NCBI RefSeq assembly: GCF_000423945.1
Contig: NZ_AUIY01000013.1
Span: 62,001-126,000 of the forward strand
Length of the DNA: 64,000 bases
From: Butyrivibrio sp. XPD2002
Lineage (GTDB): Bacteria; Bacillota; Clostridia; Lachnospirales; Lachnospiraceae
Direction: 5' to 3'
Shown here piece by piece: positions 51,440-60,588 of this stretch. The notes beneath the pieces were generated by a model. It made no database searches. It saw only the letters and a program-made list of their open reading frames with translations, and was not told where the DNA came from. The position numbers and the translations under genes were made by a program. How positions within the stretch are numbered: position 1 is the stretch's first letter; each line of letters begins with the position of its first letter.

Positions 51440-53053
51440 ATGAAATATAGGGTATATATAGCAGATGATAATGAACTGTTTAAGCAATCATTAGTAAAAA
51501 GTTTTCCTTGGGAGGAATATGATTGCGAAATAGTTGGTGAAGCGGGAGACGGCGATAAAGCTTTAAAGGACATATTGTTATTACAGCCTGACATGGCATT
51601 TTTGGATATTCGCATGCCCGGATTTTCCGGAATTGAGATAACTAAAAAGATAAAGGAAAAAGGGATATTATGCAGAACAGTCATAATTACCGGGTATGAT
51701 GAATTTGATTATGTTAAGGAATGCATTCATTTGGGTGTGAGTGATTATCTGCTTAAACCTGTTGAATCACAGGAAGTAGTAGATGTAATCAGGAAGATAC
51801 AAAGGGAACTTGTTTTCATACATGAAAGAAAAGAGGCAATATCTACACTGCAGGAAAAGAAAGAGGAGCTGCTAAAAGAGAAACAGGAAGCTTCTTTAAA
51901 ATATATGAAGAACCTTCTTTTGGACTCAGTGAGCGGATATAACAAGTCTGCAGTTGAATTAGATGAACTGATTCATGAAAATTACGGTAGCTACTCGGGC
52001 TTTTTCATTTTTCAGATAAGCAGGATGGATGACAATTCTGACCTGAACATGTTTGTTGAGGTTTCAAAAAAGGCATTGAAACGAATAATAGACCAGCAGA
52101 CAAGGTTGGTCTATGCAATTATGGACAAGACAATAATTGTCCTGGTACTTCATAAAGGGGTACTTTTAAATAAAGAATATGATACGCATTCTATTTATTT
52201 GGCCAACTGCATTCGCGACATGGTAATCAGGGAAAGTGACGATATAATTATTTGTATCAGTAGCTTTCACAAACAGATTTCTGATATATGCAAAGCATAC
52301 GAAGAGGCTGAGCTGACTTTTAATACAAGGTTTTTCGTAGAAAACAAAAACATAATTCATCATGATTTTTTTGAGAGTAAAAGTTTTTCTAATGATCATA
52401 ATCTGATATCTGAAATAGACCATTTTTACGGTTGCCTGAAGAACGAACCGGAGGCAGCGTATGATTCTCTTGATAGGGTATATGAACAGATTATTACATC
52501 GGATTATTATGATACTGAATACGTAAAAACATTGTTCATACATGCCTGCATCATGGTTAACAGTGTATGCTCCGCAAACCATTTTGATTATGATTATTCT
52601 TTTATGAAATCAATAAATGAGATAAGCAGGGATATCACAGAAGCCAGAAGTATTAAGGAAGTATATGAATATTGTGTTGAATATGTAAGGTCATATATTA
52701 GTTTTATTAAGGCTAAAGAGAAGACAATGTATTCACCTAATGTAATTCATGTATTGGATTATCTAAACAGTCACTACATGGAGAAAATCACTTTGCAGGA
52801 TGTGGCTGATGCTGTTGATATTTCATCGATACACATATGCAGAATTTTGAAAAAAGAAATGAGTGAAACATTTACAAATATACTGAACAAGATTCGGATA
52901 AAGCAGGCAATTATTTTATTAAAAGAAGGTAAGCTAAAAGTTTATGAAATCGCTGAATTGACCGGGTTTAGCAATTATGCATATTTCTATCAGCTGTTTA
53001 AGAAAGAGACCGGGATATCTCCAACGGATTATTTTTCAAAAGACAGTATATAA
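51440..53053 (+). CDS. YesN-type response regulator, AraC output
   Basis: About 537 aa from ATG 51440 (GGTGGGA upstream; TTG 51425 is too close to the site). A receiver domain (YIADDNELFKQSL, phospho-Asp in FLDIRMPGFSG, then GYDEF and LLKPV) is joined by a coiled-coil-like helix (KKEELLKEKQEASLKYMKNL) and a long linker to an AraC HTH pair at the C-terminus (ITLQDVADAVDISSIHICRI, YEIAELTGFSNYAYFYQLFK). It should activate the sugar ABC transporter, esterase and glycosidase genes that follow. Confidence 0.93.
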   Translation: MKYRVYIADDNELFKQSLVKSFPWEEYDCEIVGEAGDGDKALKDILLLQPDMAFLDIRMPGFSGIEITKKIKEKGILCRTVIITGYDEFDYVKECIHLGVSDYLLKPVESQEVVDVIRKIQRELVFIHERKEAISTLQEKKEELLKEKQEASLKYMKNLLLDSVSGYNKSAVELDELIHENYGSYSGFFIFQISRMDDNSDLNMFVEVSKKALKRIIDQQTRLVYAIMDKTIIVLVLHKGVLLNKEYDTHSIYLANCIRDMVIRESDDIIICISSFHKQISDICKAYEEAELTFNTRFFVENKNIIHHDFFESKSFSNDHNLISEIDHFYGCLKNEPEAAYDSLDRVYEQIITSDYYDTEYVKTLFIHACIMVNSVCSANHFDYDYSFMKSINEISRDITEARSIKEVYEYCVEYVRSYISFIKAKEKTMYSPNVIHVLDYLNSHYMEKITLQDVADAVDISSIHICRILKKEMSETFTNILNKIRIKQAIILLKEGKLKVYEIAELTGFSNYAYFYQLFKKETGISPTDYFSKDSI

Positions 53054-53056
53054 AAC

Positions 53057-53103
53057 AGATGCTAAGATTTTGATATGTTTTGTTAAAATCTTAGCATCTT
53101 TAT
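53057..53103 (+). terminator. Strong terminator after the regulator gene
   Basis: AGATGCTAAGATTTT (53057-53071) pairs perfectly with AAAATCTTAGCATCT (53085-53099), followed by TTATTTTAT. It separates regulatory from structural genes. Confidence 0.88.
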
Positions 53104-53200
53104 TTTATATAAACTGATTAGATTATGGAATTTATTATCATTTAAAAGCAGATTAACATCATATATGTAATTGATATATTTCATAAACAGGAGGGATGAT

Positions 53201-54565
53201 ATGAAAAAGAAACTAATTAGTATTTTGTGCTGCTCGGCTATGACTGTAAGCCTGTTAGCGGGATGCGGCCAGACAGGTGGGGAGAGTGCCGAGGCACAGC
53301 CGGATAACAGTTCCGACAAAGCCACTGAAGAGGTATCTGAAGGGTCAGAGGAAGCTGTATCCGATGAAGAGACCGCAAAAGCGGAGACAACAGAAGCTAC
53401 AAAAGAGATCACGATTGTTCATTATCTGACAGAAACTGCAAAATTAAAAGCTTTTGATGATCTTGTGGCAGGATTTGAAGCTGCTCACCCTGACATAAAA
53501 GTTAATGCAGAATCTATGCCGATGGATAATTATTCCGATGTTGTAAAGTTAAGATTTTCTACAGGAGAACAGCCCGATATTATTTTCGGACAGCCCAAGA
53601 CTTTTTCAGATCTTGTTGGCTCAGGACTTATCAGAGATCTTAGTGATCAGCCATTTGTAGATGCTCTACTTGATTCATCAAAGCAGAGTGTAACGATCGA
53701 TAACGGTATTTATGGAATTCCACTTGATCAGATGGCAAATGTTGTTTTCTATAATAAGGACATTTTCGAAGCACAGGGACTTTCTGTTCCCACAACATAT
53801 GAAGAGTTCATAGATACATGTGAAAAACTCAAGGCTGCCGGCATAACTCCTTGCGCAGCCGGATATCAGGATAACATTTCTTTTGGAGCTAACTGGTACA
53901 CAATCTTCTATGGAACAAAGTATTTAAACCATCCTACAAGTAGTAAAGACCTTATGGAAGGAGCATCTCTTGCTGATTTTCCCGAATATGCACAGGCTTT
54001 GGAACAGTGGCGAACAATAATGAACAATTATCAGAATGATGACAGAAAACAGGTAGATACAGCCACTGCAGAGCAGATGTTTGCAAATGGCGAGACTGCA
54101 ATGATCATCATCGGAACATGGGGACTTGGAGCAATTATGGATTACAATCCTGATGGCAATTTTGGTGGATTTGCTTATCCTTCTGAATCAAATGCCGCTG
54201 ATGTTTCTGTACCGGTGGCTATAGATGATTGCTGGATGGTTGCTAAGGATTCTGCAAATGAGGAAAATGCACTGTTATTCCTCGAGTATGCAACAACAAA
54301 AGAAGCAAATGCAACCTGGTGTGGTGATTGTTCACAGCTTAGTGCTCTTAAAGATGTAGAGTGTGATACACTTCCTCCTGCTGCTATAGATATAGCAAAT
54401 GAGATAGCTAATAAGCCCGGCTCTGCATGGGCATCAATAGCAACGTTCGTTGGTCAGTTTGATACTGCATATGCAAACTGTAACAGGGATTTTGCTATGG
54501 ATGATAACAGAACACCGGAAGAGTACATAGAACAGTTTGATAATGAATTTGCAGCAGCAAGATAA
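53201..54565 (+). CDS. Sugar ABC transporter solute-binding lipoprotein (family 1)
   Basis: About 454 aa from ATG 53201 (GGAGGGATGAT). The lipobox is LAGC, followed by a Glu/Ser/Thr linker. The family 1 fold is clear: FDDLVAGFEAAHPDIKVNAE, PDIIFGQPKTFSDLVGSGLI, GIPLDQMANVVFYNKDIFEAQGL (quoted in parts), ANGETAMIIIGTWG. It delivers an oligosaccharide to the two permeases downstream. A hairpin at 54577-54602 between this gene and the permease gene could favour extra binding protein. Confidence 0.92.
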   Translation: MKKKLISILCCSAMTVSLLAGCGQTGGESAEAQPDNSSDKATEEVSEGSEEAVSDEETAKAETTEATKEITIVHYLTETAKLKAFDDLVAGFEAAHPDIKVNAESMPMDNYSDVVKLRFSTGEQPDIIFGQPKTFSDLVGSGLIRDLSDQPFVDALLDSSKQSVTIDNGIYGIPLDQMANVVFYNKDIFEAQGLSVPTTYEEFIDTCEKLKAAGITPCAAGYQDNISFGANWYTIFYGTKYLNHPTSSKDLMEGASLADFPEYAQALEQWRTIMNNYQNDDRKQVDTATAEQMFANGETAMIIIGTWGLGAIMDYNPDGNFGGFAYPSESNAADVSVPVAIDDCWMVAKDSANEENALLFLEYATTKEANATWCGDCSQLSALKDVECDTLPPAAIDIANEIANKPGSAWASIATFVGQFDTAYANCNRDFAMDDNRTPEEYIEQFDNEFAAAR

Positions 54566-54576
54566 ATAATCAGTAT

Positions 54577-54606
54577 AAGGGGAATCAGGATTGATTCCCC
54601 TTTTAT
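54577..54606 (+). terminator. Intra-operon hairpin between binding protein and permease genes
   Basis: AAGGGGAATCA (54577-54587) pairs perfectly with TGATTCCCCTT (54592-54602) and TTA follows. Such hairpins after binding-protein genes cause partial termination or stabilise the upstream mRNA. Confidence 0.8.
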
Positions 54607-54640
54607 ATCGGACGAAAAGAGAAAAAGGGTGGATTTTTAA

Positions 54641-55504
54641 ATGGGGAGTAAACAAATAAGAAAGATTAAAGCGGAATTATTGGATTTTATATTTATTTTT
54701 CCGGCAATAATAATTTTTACTATTATCATAATCATTCCTCTGATTAGCGGATTTAAATATACATTTACCGATTGGAATGGTATGAGCAAGGTTATGAATC
54801 CGGTTGGATTAAAAAATTATATAAAGCTGTTTTCGGATAAAAATCTTATTTTGCCAATCAGAAACACAATGATATTTACAATAGTTACTATGGTGGCCAT
54901 AAATGTGCTTGGACTTGGACTTGCATTACTTGTTGAGCACGAATTTAAGGGGGTAAATATCATAAAAAGTATTATTTTTATACCCCTTGTAGTAAGTCTT
55001 GTCCTGGTGTCCTATATGTGGATGTACGTCTATAATGATTTCTTTAGTCTGTTTGGATGGAGCAGCCCGCTAATCTCTGCCAAGACTGTATTGATGGGAC
55101 TTTGTGCAATGGCTATCTGGAAAGAAATAGGCCTTGCAATGATGATATATCTGGCAGCTCTTAAAGGGGTATCATCGGATTTTTATGAGGCTGCAACAAT
55201 TGATGGAGCTAACTTTTTTCAGAAATTCTGGAATATAACAATTCCAATGATCGCACCGGCATTCACATACTGTATTCCTTTATGGATTGCAGGTGGATTC
55301 AGGATGTATGACTATTCATATATTGCCACAAGTGGGGGACCTGCGCATGCAAGTGAATCCATGGCATTCTACATATATCAGTATCTATTTCCCTTTAACA
55401 AGGTTGGATATGGTCAGACTATGGCTGTAATATATCTGATATTTTGCATTGTCGTATCCAATATAATTACCAGATTACTTAGAAAGAGGGAGGTAGAGAT
55501 GTAA
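54641..55504 (+). CDS. Sugar ABC transporter permease (MalF type)
   Basis: This 287-aa protein has six membrane helices and the coupling loop EAATIDGANFFQKFWNITIP (EAA motif). The N-terminus has no large periplasmic loop, so it is the short CUT1 form. It overlaps the second permease by one base (TAATG). No ATPase gene is present; CUT1 importers often share one MsmK-like ATPase encoded elsewhere. Confidence 0.92.
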   Translation: MGSKQIRKIKAELLDFIFIFPAIIIFTIIIIIPLISGFKYTFTDWNGMSKVMNPVGLKNYIKLFSDKNLILPIRNTMIFTIVTMVAINVLGLGLALLVEHEFKGVNIIKSIIFIPLVVSLVLVSYMWMYVYNDFFSLFGWSSPLISAKTVLMGLCAMAIWKEIGLAMMIYLAALKGVSSDFYEAATIDGANFFQKFWNITIPMIAPAFTYCIPLWIAGGFRMYDYSYIATSGGPAHASESMAFYIYQYLFPFNKVGYGQTMAVIYLIFCIVVSNIITRLLRKREVEM

Positions 55505-56340
55505 TGAATAAGAAAATGAAAAGAAGAGTCTCTACCGCAGCAAGAGTTATGGTTCTTTGCATATTTTCACTGATATGCCTTGCACCGTTTTATGTCGCAA
55601 TTTGTTATGCATTTAAATCCAAGTCAGAATTTGCTAAGACCAGGTTGGCTTTTCCGACATCTGTATATCTGGAAAACTTCAGATCGGCCTTTGCGCTTAA
55701 GAATTATTTTAATTCAGTAAAAAATAGCGTGATCGTAGCTGCTTTTGTAGTGTTCTTCATTGTATTTATCTGCTCCATGAGTGCATATATCATAATAAGA
55801 AAAAATAATAGAGTATATAATTTTATCTTTTATGTATTTCAGATGGTCATACTTATTCCTTTTCAGACAATAATGTTTCCTCTTTACAAGGAAATATCAT
55901 CTATGCATGCACTAAATACAATATGGGGGCAGATATTTACAGAAATTGGAGTATATATGGGATATTATGTTTTCCTTTATACAGGATTCATAAAAGGTGT
56001 TCCGATAGCTCTTGAAGAGGCTGCAAGTATTGATGGATGTAACAGATTCCAGATTTTTTATAAGATTGTATTTCCGCTGCTTAAACCTATAACAATGACT
56101 GTTATTGTTTTATGTTTTCTGGCATCATGGAATGACTTCTTCCTTCCAATGATTATGTGCCAAAAGGAAACAGCAAGAACACTACCTTTGATGCAGTTCT
56201 ATTTCTTTGGAGAGTATTCAAATGAGATAAATATGGCATTTGCGGCAGCTTTGATAGCAATGATTCCAACAGTTATTGTATATTTTCTTGCTCAGAAGTA
56301 TATCGTTGAAGGTATGACTGCCGGAGCAGTTAAGTCATAA
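55504..56340 (+). CDS. Sugar ABC transporter permease (MalG type)
   Basis: This 278-aa protein has six helices and an EAA loop, EEAASIDGCNRFQIFYKIVF. The C-terminal region ends YFLAQKYIVEGMTAGAVKS, the typical CUT1 inner permease end. With the MalF-type partner it forms the channel. It overlaps that gene by one base and is followed 13 nt later by the esterase gene. Confidence 0.92.
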   Translation: MNKKMKRRVSTAARVMVLCIFSLICLAPFYVAICYAFKSKSEFAKTRLAFPTSVYLENFRSAFALKNYFNSVKNSVIVAAFVVFFIVFICSMSAYIIIRKNNRVYNFIFYVFQMVILIPFQTIMFPLYKEISSMHALNTIWGQIFTEIGVYMGYYVFLYTGFIKGVPIALEEAASIDGCNRFQIFYKIVFPLLKPITMTVIVLCFLASWNDFFLPMIMCQKETARTLPLMQFYFFGEYSNEINMAFAAALIAMIPTVIVYFLAQKYIVEGMTAGAVKS

Positions 56341-56353
56341 AAAGGGGATAAAA

Positions 56354-57181
56354 ATGGGAGAGTATGATTTTTTATATGACCTTAAGCGAGTTGATTTTTG
56401 TAGAGAAGGCTTGTCTTATATTTCAAGAATCCAATACTGCAGGGAGCATCCAAGGCAGTATATGGAATGCATATATAGAAGTGGAAACGGAAATATGCCG
56501 GTAGTTATTTGGATTCATGGAGGTGGATTCAGTGATGAAAACCTTACCTCGTCATATAGACATGAAGAGACTATCGCCAGACTTGCCAAGCAGGGATATT
56601 TTATCGCCTGCATAGAGTATAGGTTGTTACAGCATGCGCCATATCCTGCATGCATTGAGGATTGTCAGAAGGCTATTCTTTATATCAAGGAACATGCAAA
56701 AGAGCTAAATATTGATTCCAGCAAGATTGCTTTATGGGGAGAATCTGCCGGAGCCTATATCGCATGTATGGCCGGAAGTAACTTCAATAATACACAAGGA
56801 GCAGACATTCAGGCGGTTGTTTCATTTTATTGTCCAAGTGATCTGATTTTTCAGAGAAAAGACACGGACGGACAGGGCGGAATTGAAGAGGACTTTTTAG
56901 GAGTTTCTTTGAAGGAAGGACGCAAAAAATGGGAGGAAGCGAGTCCTATAACTTATGCTTCGGGGCAAAATCCACCATTTTTGCTGTTTCATGGGGATGT
57001 CGATGACCTTGTTCCGTATGAGGAGTCCTGCAGGTATTATGACGCGCTAAAAGCTGCCGGAAATGATGCTGCTTTCGTTACCGTAGAAGGGCAGGGACAT
57101 GGCTTTTTTGTAGGCCAAAAATATTACGATCAGATAATCAGTTTCTTGAATGAGAAATTAAGAGGGGATAAACAGGTATGA
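56354..57181 (+). CDS. Alpha/beta-hydrolase esterase, probable carbohydrate esterase
   Basis: This 275-aa enzyme of the hormone-sensitive lipase/BD-FAE-like group has the oxyanion motif WIHGGGFSD, nucleophile GESAGAY near residue 130, acid in FHGDVDDLVP and a catalytic His in GQGHGFFV. It has no signal peptide, so it works on imported sugars, most likely removing acetyl or other ester groups from oligosaccharides. It overlaps the glycosidase gene by 4 nt (ATGA), which supports joint action on the same substrate. Confidence 0.88.
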   Translation: MGEYDFLYDLKRVDFCREGLSYISRIQYCREHPRQYMECIYRSGNGNMPVVIWIHGGGFSDENLTSSYRHEETIARLAKQGYFIACIEYRLLQHAPYPACIEDCQKAILYIKEHAKELNIDSSKIALWGESAGAYIACMAGSNFNNTQGADIQAVVSFYCPSDLIFQRKDTDGQGGIEEDFLGVSLKEGRKKWEEASPITYASGQNPPFLLFHGDVDDLVPYEESCRYYDALKAAGNDAAFVTVEGQGHGFFVGQKYYDQIISFLNEKLRGDKQV

Positions 57182-58269
57182 AAAGTAAATGGTCAAAGGC
57201 AGAGATATGGGAATGGTATAACGCCAGACCCTGGATAAGTGGATTTAACTTTATTCCAAGTGGTGCCATTGAAGGCATAGTCTATATGTTGCAGGAATAT
57301 GATCATGAAAATGCATTCAGAGATGCCGCCAAGGAAATTGCACTTGCAGCATCTCTAAACTTTAACAGTGTGAGAGTATTTTTGCCATTTTATCTTTGGC
57401 GGGTTCAGCATGAGAGTTTTTTGAAGAACTTAGATGAATTATTGGATTTGTTGGATTCATATAATATGACTATGATGCCGGTTATTTTTAATGACTGCTG
57501 TGTCCCTAAAAATCAGTATAAAGAACCTGAACTGGGGCCACAACCGGAACCGGAGCCCGGATATTTCGGAGGAAGCAGCGTTACGCCGTTTGATGATGAT
57601 ACGCAGGGAGGAGGTGTTAGAGGATATAATATAATTGATGAACCCGAGATGGAAGTGGTGGCGGAAGGCTATGTTCGTGAACTTGCCAGAAGGTATCGCG
57701 ATGACAAGAGGATACTTATTTGGAATGTCTGGAACGAAATCGGCAATTCAGGTAGATTATCATTGTCGGTTCCAATGATGGAAAAGGTCTTTTCATGGTT
57801 TAGAGAAGAAGATGTGTCACAGCCTCTGACTGCCGATGTATGGGGAGCGGGGGCTGATCATCCTTACGGATGGTTGAATAATCCCGGTATTTACCATGAA
57901 TGCGAGGAAAAAGCCATAGAATTATCTGATATTATAACGTTTCATTTCTATGGGGATTATGAGCATGCAAGGCAATATATAGAGAAATTGGAAAAATATG
58001 AGAGGCCCTTGATCAATACTGAGTGGATGCACAGACCATATAGAAGCATTATTCAGACACATATGCCATTGTGGAAGAAAAACAATATCGGAAGTTATTT
58101 CTTTGGTTTTGTAAATGGAAAATCCCAATTTAATTATGTATGGGAATTCATTAAGAAACTTCCGGATATTGATACAAGACTGTGGATGCATGATATATTT
58201 TATGACGATTTTAGACCGTATGACCAGGAAGAAATTGAAACTATTAAGGAATGCAATAAAAATATATGA
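57178..58269 (+). CDS. Glycoside hydrolase (cellulase/xylanase-like TIM barrel)
   Basis: This 363-aa protein has the clan GH-A plan. The acid/base Glu lies in IWNVWNEIGNSG (NE motif, near residue 185) and the nucleophile Glu in LINTEWMHRP (near residue 280). Related gut Firmicutes proteins are often annotated as 1,4-beta-xylanases, a label I do not trust fully. It is cytoplasmic, so it acts on oligosaccharides imported by the ABC system. A CCVPKNQYKEPELGPQPEPE segment is a marker of this subgroup. It overlaps the esterase gene. Confidence 0.85.
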   Translation: MKSKWSKAEIWEWYNARPWISGFNFIPSGAIEGIVYMLQEYDHENAFRDAAKEIALAASLNFNSVRVFLPFYLWRVQHESFLKNLDELLDLLDSYNMTMMPVIFNDCCVPKNQYKEPELGPQPEPEPGYFGGSSVTPFDDDTQGGGVRGYNIIDEPEMEVVAEGYVRELARRYRDDKRILIWNVWNEIGNSGRLSLSVPMMEKVFSWFREEDVSQPLTADVWGAGADHPYGWLNNPGIYHECEEKAIELSDIITFHFYGDYEHARQYIEKLEKYERPLINTEWMHRPYRSIIQTHMPLWKKNNIGSYFFGFVNGKSQFNYVWEFIKKLPDIDTRLWMHDIFYDDFRPYDQEEIETIKECNKNI

Positions 58270-58351
58270 ATAAAAGTGAATTCTATCGCACCAATGTAGC
58301 CCCGGCATGAAAATGTCTTTAACAATTTCCTTTTTCTTCTCCTTTTTTAAG

Positions 58352-58379
58352 CAGCCAGAGACACTCTGGCTGTTTTTTT
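58352..58379 (+). terminator. Rho-independent terminator of the sugar-use operon
   Basis: CAGCCAGAG (58352-58360), an ACA loop and CTCTGGCTG (58364-58372) are followed by a T7 run. Confidence 0.92.
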
Positions 58380-58471
58380 GCCATTTTCACTTATCTATTT
58401 TATGACTTTAAAATAGCCATGAAAAAAGGATCCTTCCGGACCCTTACATCAACATAAGATAAAATTTCTAT

Positions 58472-58636
58472 TTACCACACAAAAGCAACTGCATTTGCAA
58501 CGTCTTCAGTAATCGTATTTTCCTTAACAAGCTTTTTGAGCCATTTATTCAGCTTGTCAACCTTGTGATTTGTATTGATAAAGTGGATTTTCTTGCCATT
58601 TACATTTGTTGAAAGAAAGAGTTCGTAAGTATACAT
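58472..58636 (-). CDS. 54-aa small protein
   Basis: The start at 58636 has GGAGG 9 nt upstream. It encodes MYTYELFLSTNVNGKKIHFI then a helical tail (KLNKWLKKLVKENTITEDVA). It looks like a real small cytoplasmic protein. No family recognised. Confidence 0.5.
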   Translation of the reverse strand: MYTYELFLSTNVNGKKIHFINTNHKVDKLNKWLKKLVKENTITEDVANAVAFVW

Positions 58637-59276
58637 AAGTGAAAACCTCCAAAAATCATAAATATGTTCTTTCATTCATTCTGGCCATTTGAATGTTCTT
58701 GTTGCTCACAGAAAATATATCGATGCCAACACATAATTACTTTAGGGCAAATTCATATGTTTTTTTATTTCTTTTTGGGGACACTTTTTCGAATAATAAG
58801 TTCACTGACAGGCACACTAACTTCAATAGAAAAAGGGGCTCTAATTAAAAGCAAACTCTAAATATTGAAGGCTGATCAGCCTCAAACACAACTTAAACTA
58901 TCCAGTCATTAGCAGAATACCTAAACGCTAATATCTTTCAACCTTCTCCAATTCGCTGTATTTGTGGGATAAATACTACTTTTTCTATGTTACAATGGTA
59001 AGTATAATGGTGCTGTTTGTTCTGATGTTCGCTATTGCCGGTCCGTTTATACCGGGATGGCATTGGAGACAAATATGGCTTGGAGTGCTTCTGGCAACAG
59101 CAATCCATTTGCTGCTCTGGTTTGTTGTTCATGGCTGGAGCATATCTGTTCTTTATTTCAAAACCATCTAAGTGGAGCCTCAAGGAAAAAGCAGCGTGAA
59201 AACCTAAGGCAATTTCATGAATAGTAAAAAACAAAAGCTACTATGCCGGCGGATATAGATAGAATAGAGGAGTATC
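58637..59276. other. Sparse region between small genes
   Basis: Mostly AT-rich. It holds a perfect 14-bp palindrome, AGGCTGATCAGCCT (58869-58882), and the doubtful ORF 58962-59171. No promoter or RNA gene stands out. Confidence 0.4.
58962..59171 (+). CDS. Doubtful 69-aa membrane protein, perhaps a truncated gene
   Basis: The ORF begins at TTG with no ribosome site and has two hydrophobic helices (VSIMVLFVLMFAIAGPFI, IWLGVLLATAIHLLLWFVV). The frame is open upstream to 58932 without an ATG. It may be the 3' end of a lost gene. Confidence 0.3.
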   Translation: MWDKYYFFYVTMVSIMVLFVLMFAIAGPFIPGWHWRQIWLGVLLATAIHLLLWFVVHGWSISVLYFKTI

Positions 59277-59729
59277 ATGGACATTATCTATAATGGAGAG
59301 CGACTGAAATATATAGAAGATTTCTGGGGAGAACAGGTACTATGGATTACAGATCCTAAACAGATAAGCATGGAGCATATGAAGTTTGTCGGGGGATATC
59401 CAAATGAGTACTGCATATACCTTTCAGAGTTGTCTGCGGCGGAACAGGCTGAAATTGTAAAGCAGCTACGTGAGCAATTGGCATATTGTGGTGTAAATTG
59501 TTCGAAATGTCCGGATTTCTCAGAAGGAAAGTGCCCTTCTTGCCGGCTCACAGAATGGAAAGCTGGAGATGAATGCATGCCCGTCAAATGCTGCAGAGAA
59601 AAAAGAATAGACTCTTGTGCATCATGTGATGTATTCCCATGCGATGATATGAAAGAGTTTTATCAAGAATCTGCTAGTCATCAAGAAGCATTTAAGAGAT
59701 TTTCCAAGTTTAGCAATTATAAATCTTAA
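59277..59729 (+). CDS. DUF3795-type cysteine-rich protein
   Basis: This 150-aa protein has an N-terminal domain of about 65 residues and a Cys-rich C-terminal domain: YCGVNCSKCPDFSEGKCPSC, then CMPVKCCREKRIDSCASC and FPCDDMKEF. This matches DUF3795-type zinc or Fe-S binding proteins found widely in anaerobes. Function unknown. GAGGAG precedes the ATG. The GNAT gene follows 14 nt later, so they are probably co-transcribed. Confidence 0.75.
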   Translation: MDIIYNGERLKYIEDFWGEQVLWITDPKQISMEHMKFVGGYPNEYCIYLSELSAAEQAEIVKQLREQLAYCGVNCSKCPDFSEGKCPSCRLTEWKAGDECMPVKCCREKRIDSCASCDVFPCDDMKEFYQESASHQEAFKRFSKFSNYKS

Positions 59730-59743
59730 TAGGAAACAAAATA

Positions 59744-60205
59744 ATGAATATATTGGTAAGAAATGTAGAAAAAGCGGATTATCAATCTGTCAGGAGAATA
59801 ATGAATCAGGTTCAAGAAATGCATGTAGCATGGAGACCTGATATCTATAAATCTAATGAAAACCTCATATCAGAAGACGTTTTTGACCTTATGATAAATA
59901 GTGGAAATGCTTTTGTTGCTGATGTGGATGGAGTAGTTGCCGGAGTTCTTGAAATAACATACAAGCATATTGAAGGCCCTGCCCATGTTACAAGAGAAGT
60001 GGTATTTATTGATACTATGGCTGTTGACAAGGAATATAGAGGAAGAGGAATTGGACATCAGTTTTTTGAAAAAGTAAGAGAGTTGAAAGATAGCTCTGGA
60101 TCTGATGGAATAGAACTTCAGGTAAATGCAATGAACCACGCTGCATATGAAATGTATAAGGAATGTGGGTTTACTGAGAAATCGATCAACATGGAATTAC
60201 TTTAA
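59744..60205 (+). CDS. GNAT-family N-acetyltransferase
   Basis: This 153-aa enzyme has the GNAT acetyl-CoA motif VDKEYRGRGIGHQFFEKVRE near residues 93-112 and a C-terminal MYKECGFTEKSINMEL. N-terminal residues (ILVRNVEKADYQSVRRIM) are typical. The acetyl acceptor is unknown. Its end lies close to the truncated RloB remnant, so a deletion joined these two regions. Confidence 0.88.
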   Translation: MNILVRNVEKADYQSVRRIMNQVQEMHVAWRPDIYKSNENLISEDVFDLMINSGNAFVADVDGVVAGVLEITYKHIEGPAHVTREVVFIDTMAVDKEYRGRGIGHQFFEKVRELKDSSGSDGIELQVNAMNHAAYEMYKECGFTEKSINMELL

Positions 60206-60252
60206 TATTGGATTTGATAGTACAGCTTAATGAGAAAGTTGAAATCATTTTT

Positions 60253-60588
60253 TCAACGTATTGCTTGTGTAGTGACTGTCCATCTAAAATCATCTGTATC
60301 ATATACTACCCATACATGACGGTATACATTTGCAGATCTCTCTGCAAGATTCTTCGCCTTGTTATATAGGCTCAGGGTATTATCACCTTTACCTTCCACT
60401 TTTATGTTGATTCTGTCAGGATAGTTGCGGTTAATTATAGCACCCATAGCATTAAAATATGGTGGCTCTGTTTCTGTTCCTTCTGTAACAATCAGATGAT
60501 ATTCCGGCTGAATCATCTTATGGCGGTCACGTCTTGGCTGCATCCAGCTTTTGCTCTGATCGCTCTTCTTTGCTGGTTTCAGACTCAT
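60253..60588 (-). pseudogene. RloB-like protein, truncated at the C-terminus
   Basis: The 111-aa ORF starts MSLKPAKKSDQSKSW and keeps the RloB features YHLIVTEGTETEPPYFNAMG, EGKGDNTLSLYNKAKNLAE and VWVVYDTDDF. Full RloB proteins have about 200 aa; here the sequence breaks off after DTDDF and ends with unrelated RWTVTTQAIR. RloB is a predicted nuclease partner of an AAA ATPase in phage-defence or mobile loci. It overlaps the ATPase remnant by 4 nt, as in intact pairs. Confidence 0.75.

Noticed and set aside
52166-52582. 138-codon - strand ORF in the YesN regulator gene
   Set aside because: Antisense to a conserved regulator; no start signals or domain.
58664-58861. 65-codon + strand ORF
   Set aside because: No ribosome site; the composition (many Phe, Cys and Ser) looks like AT-rich noncoding DNA read in frame.
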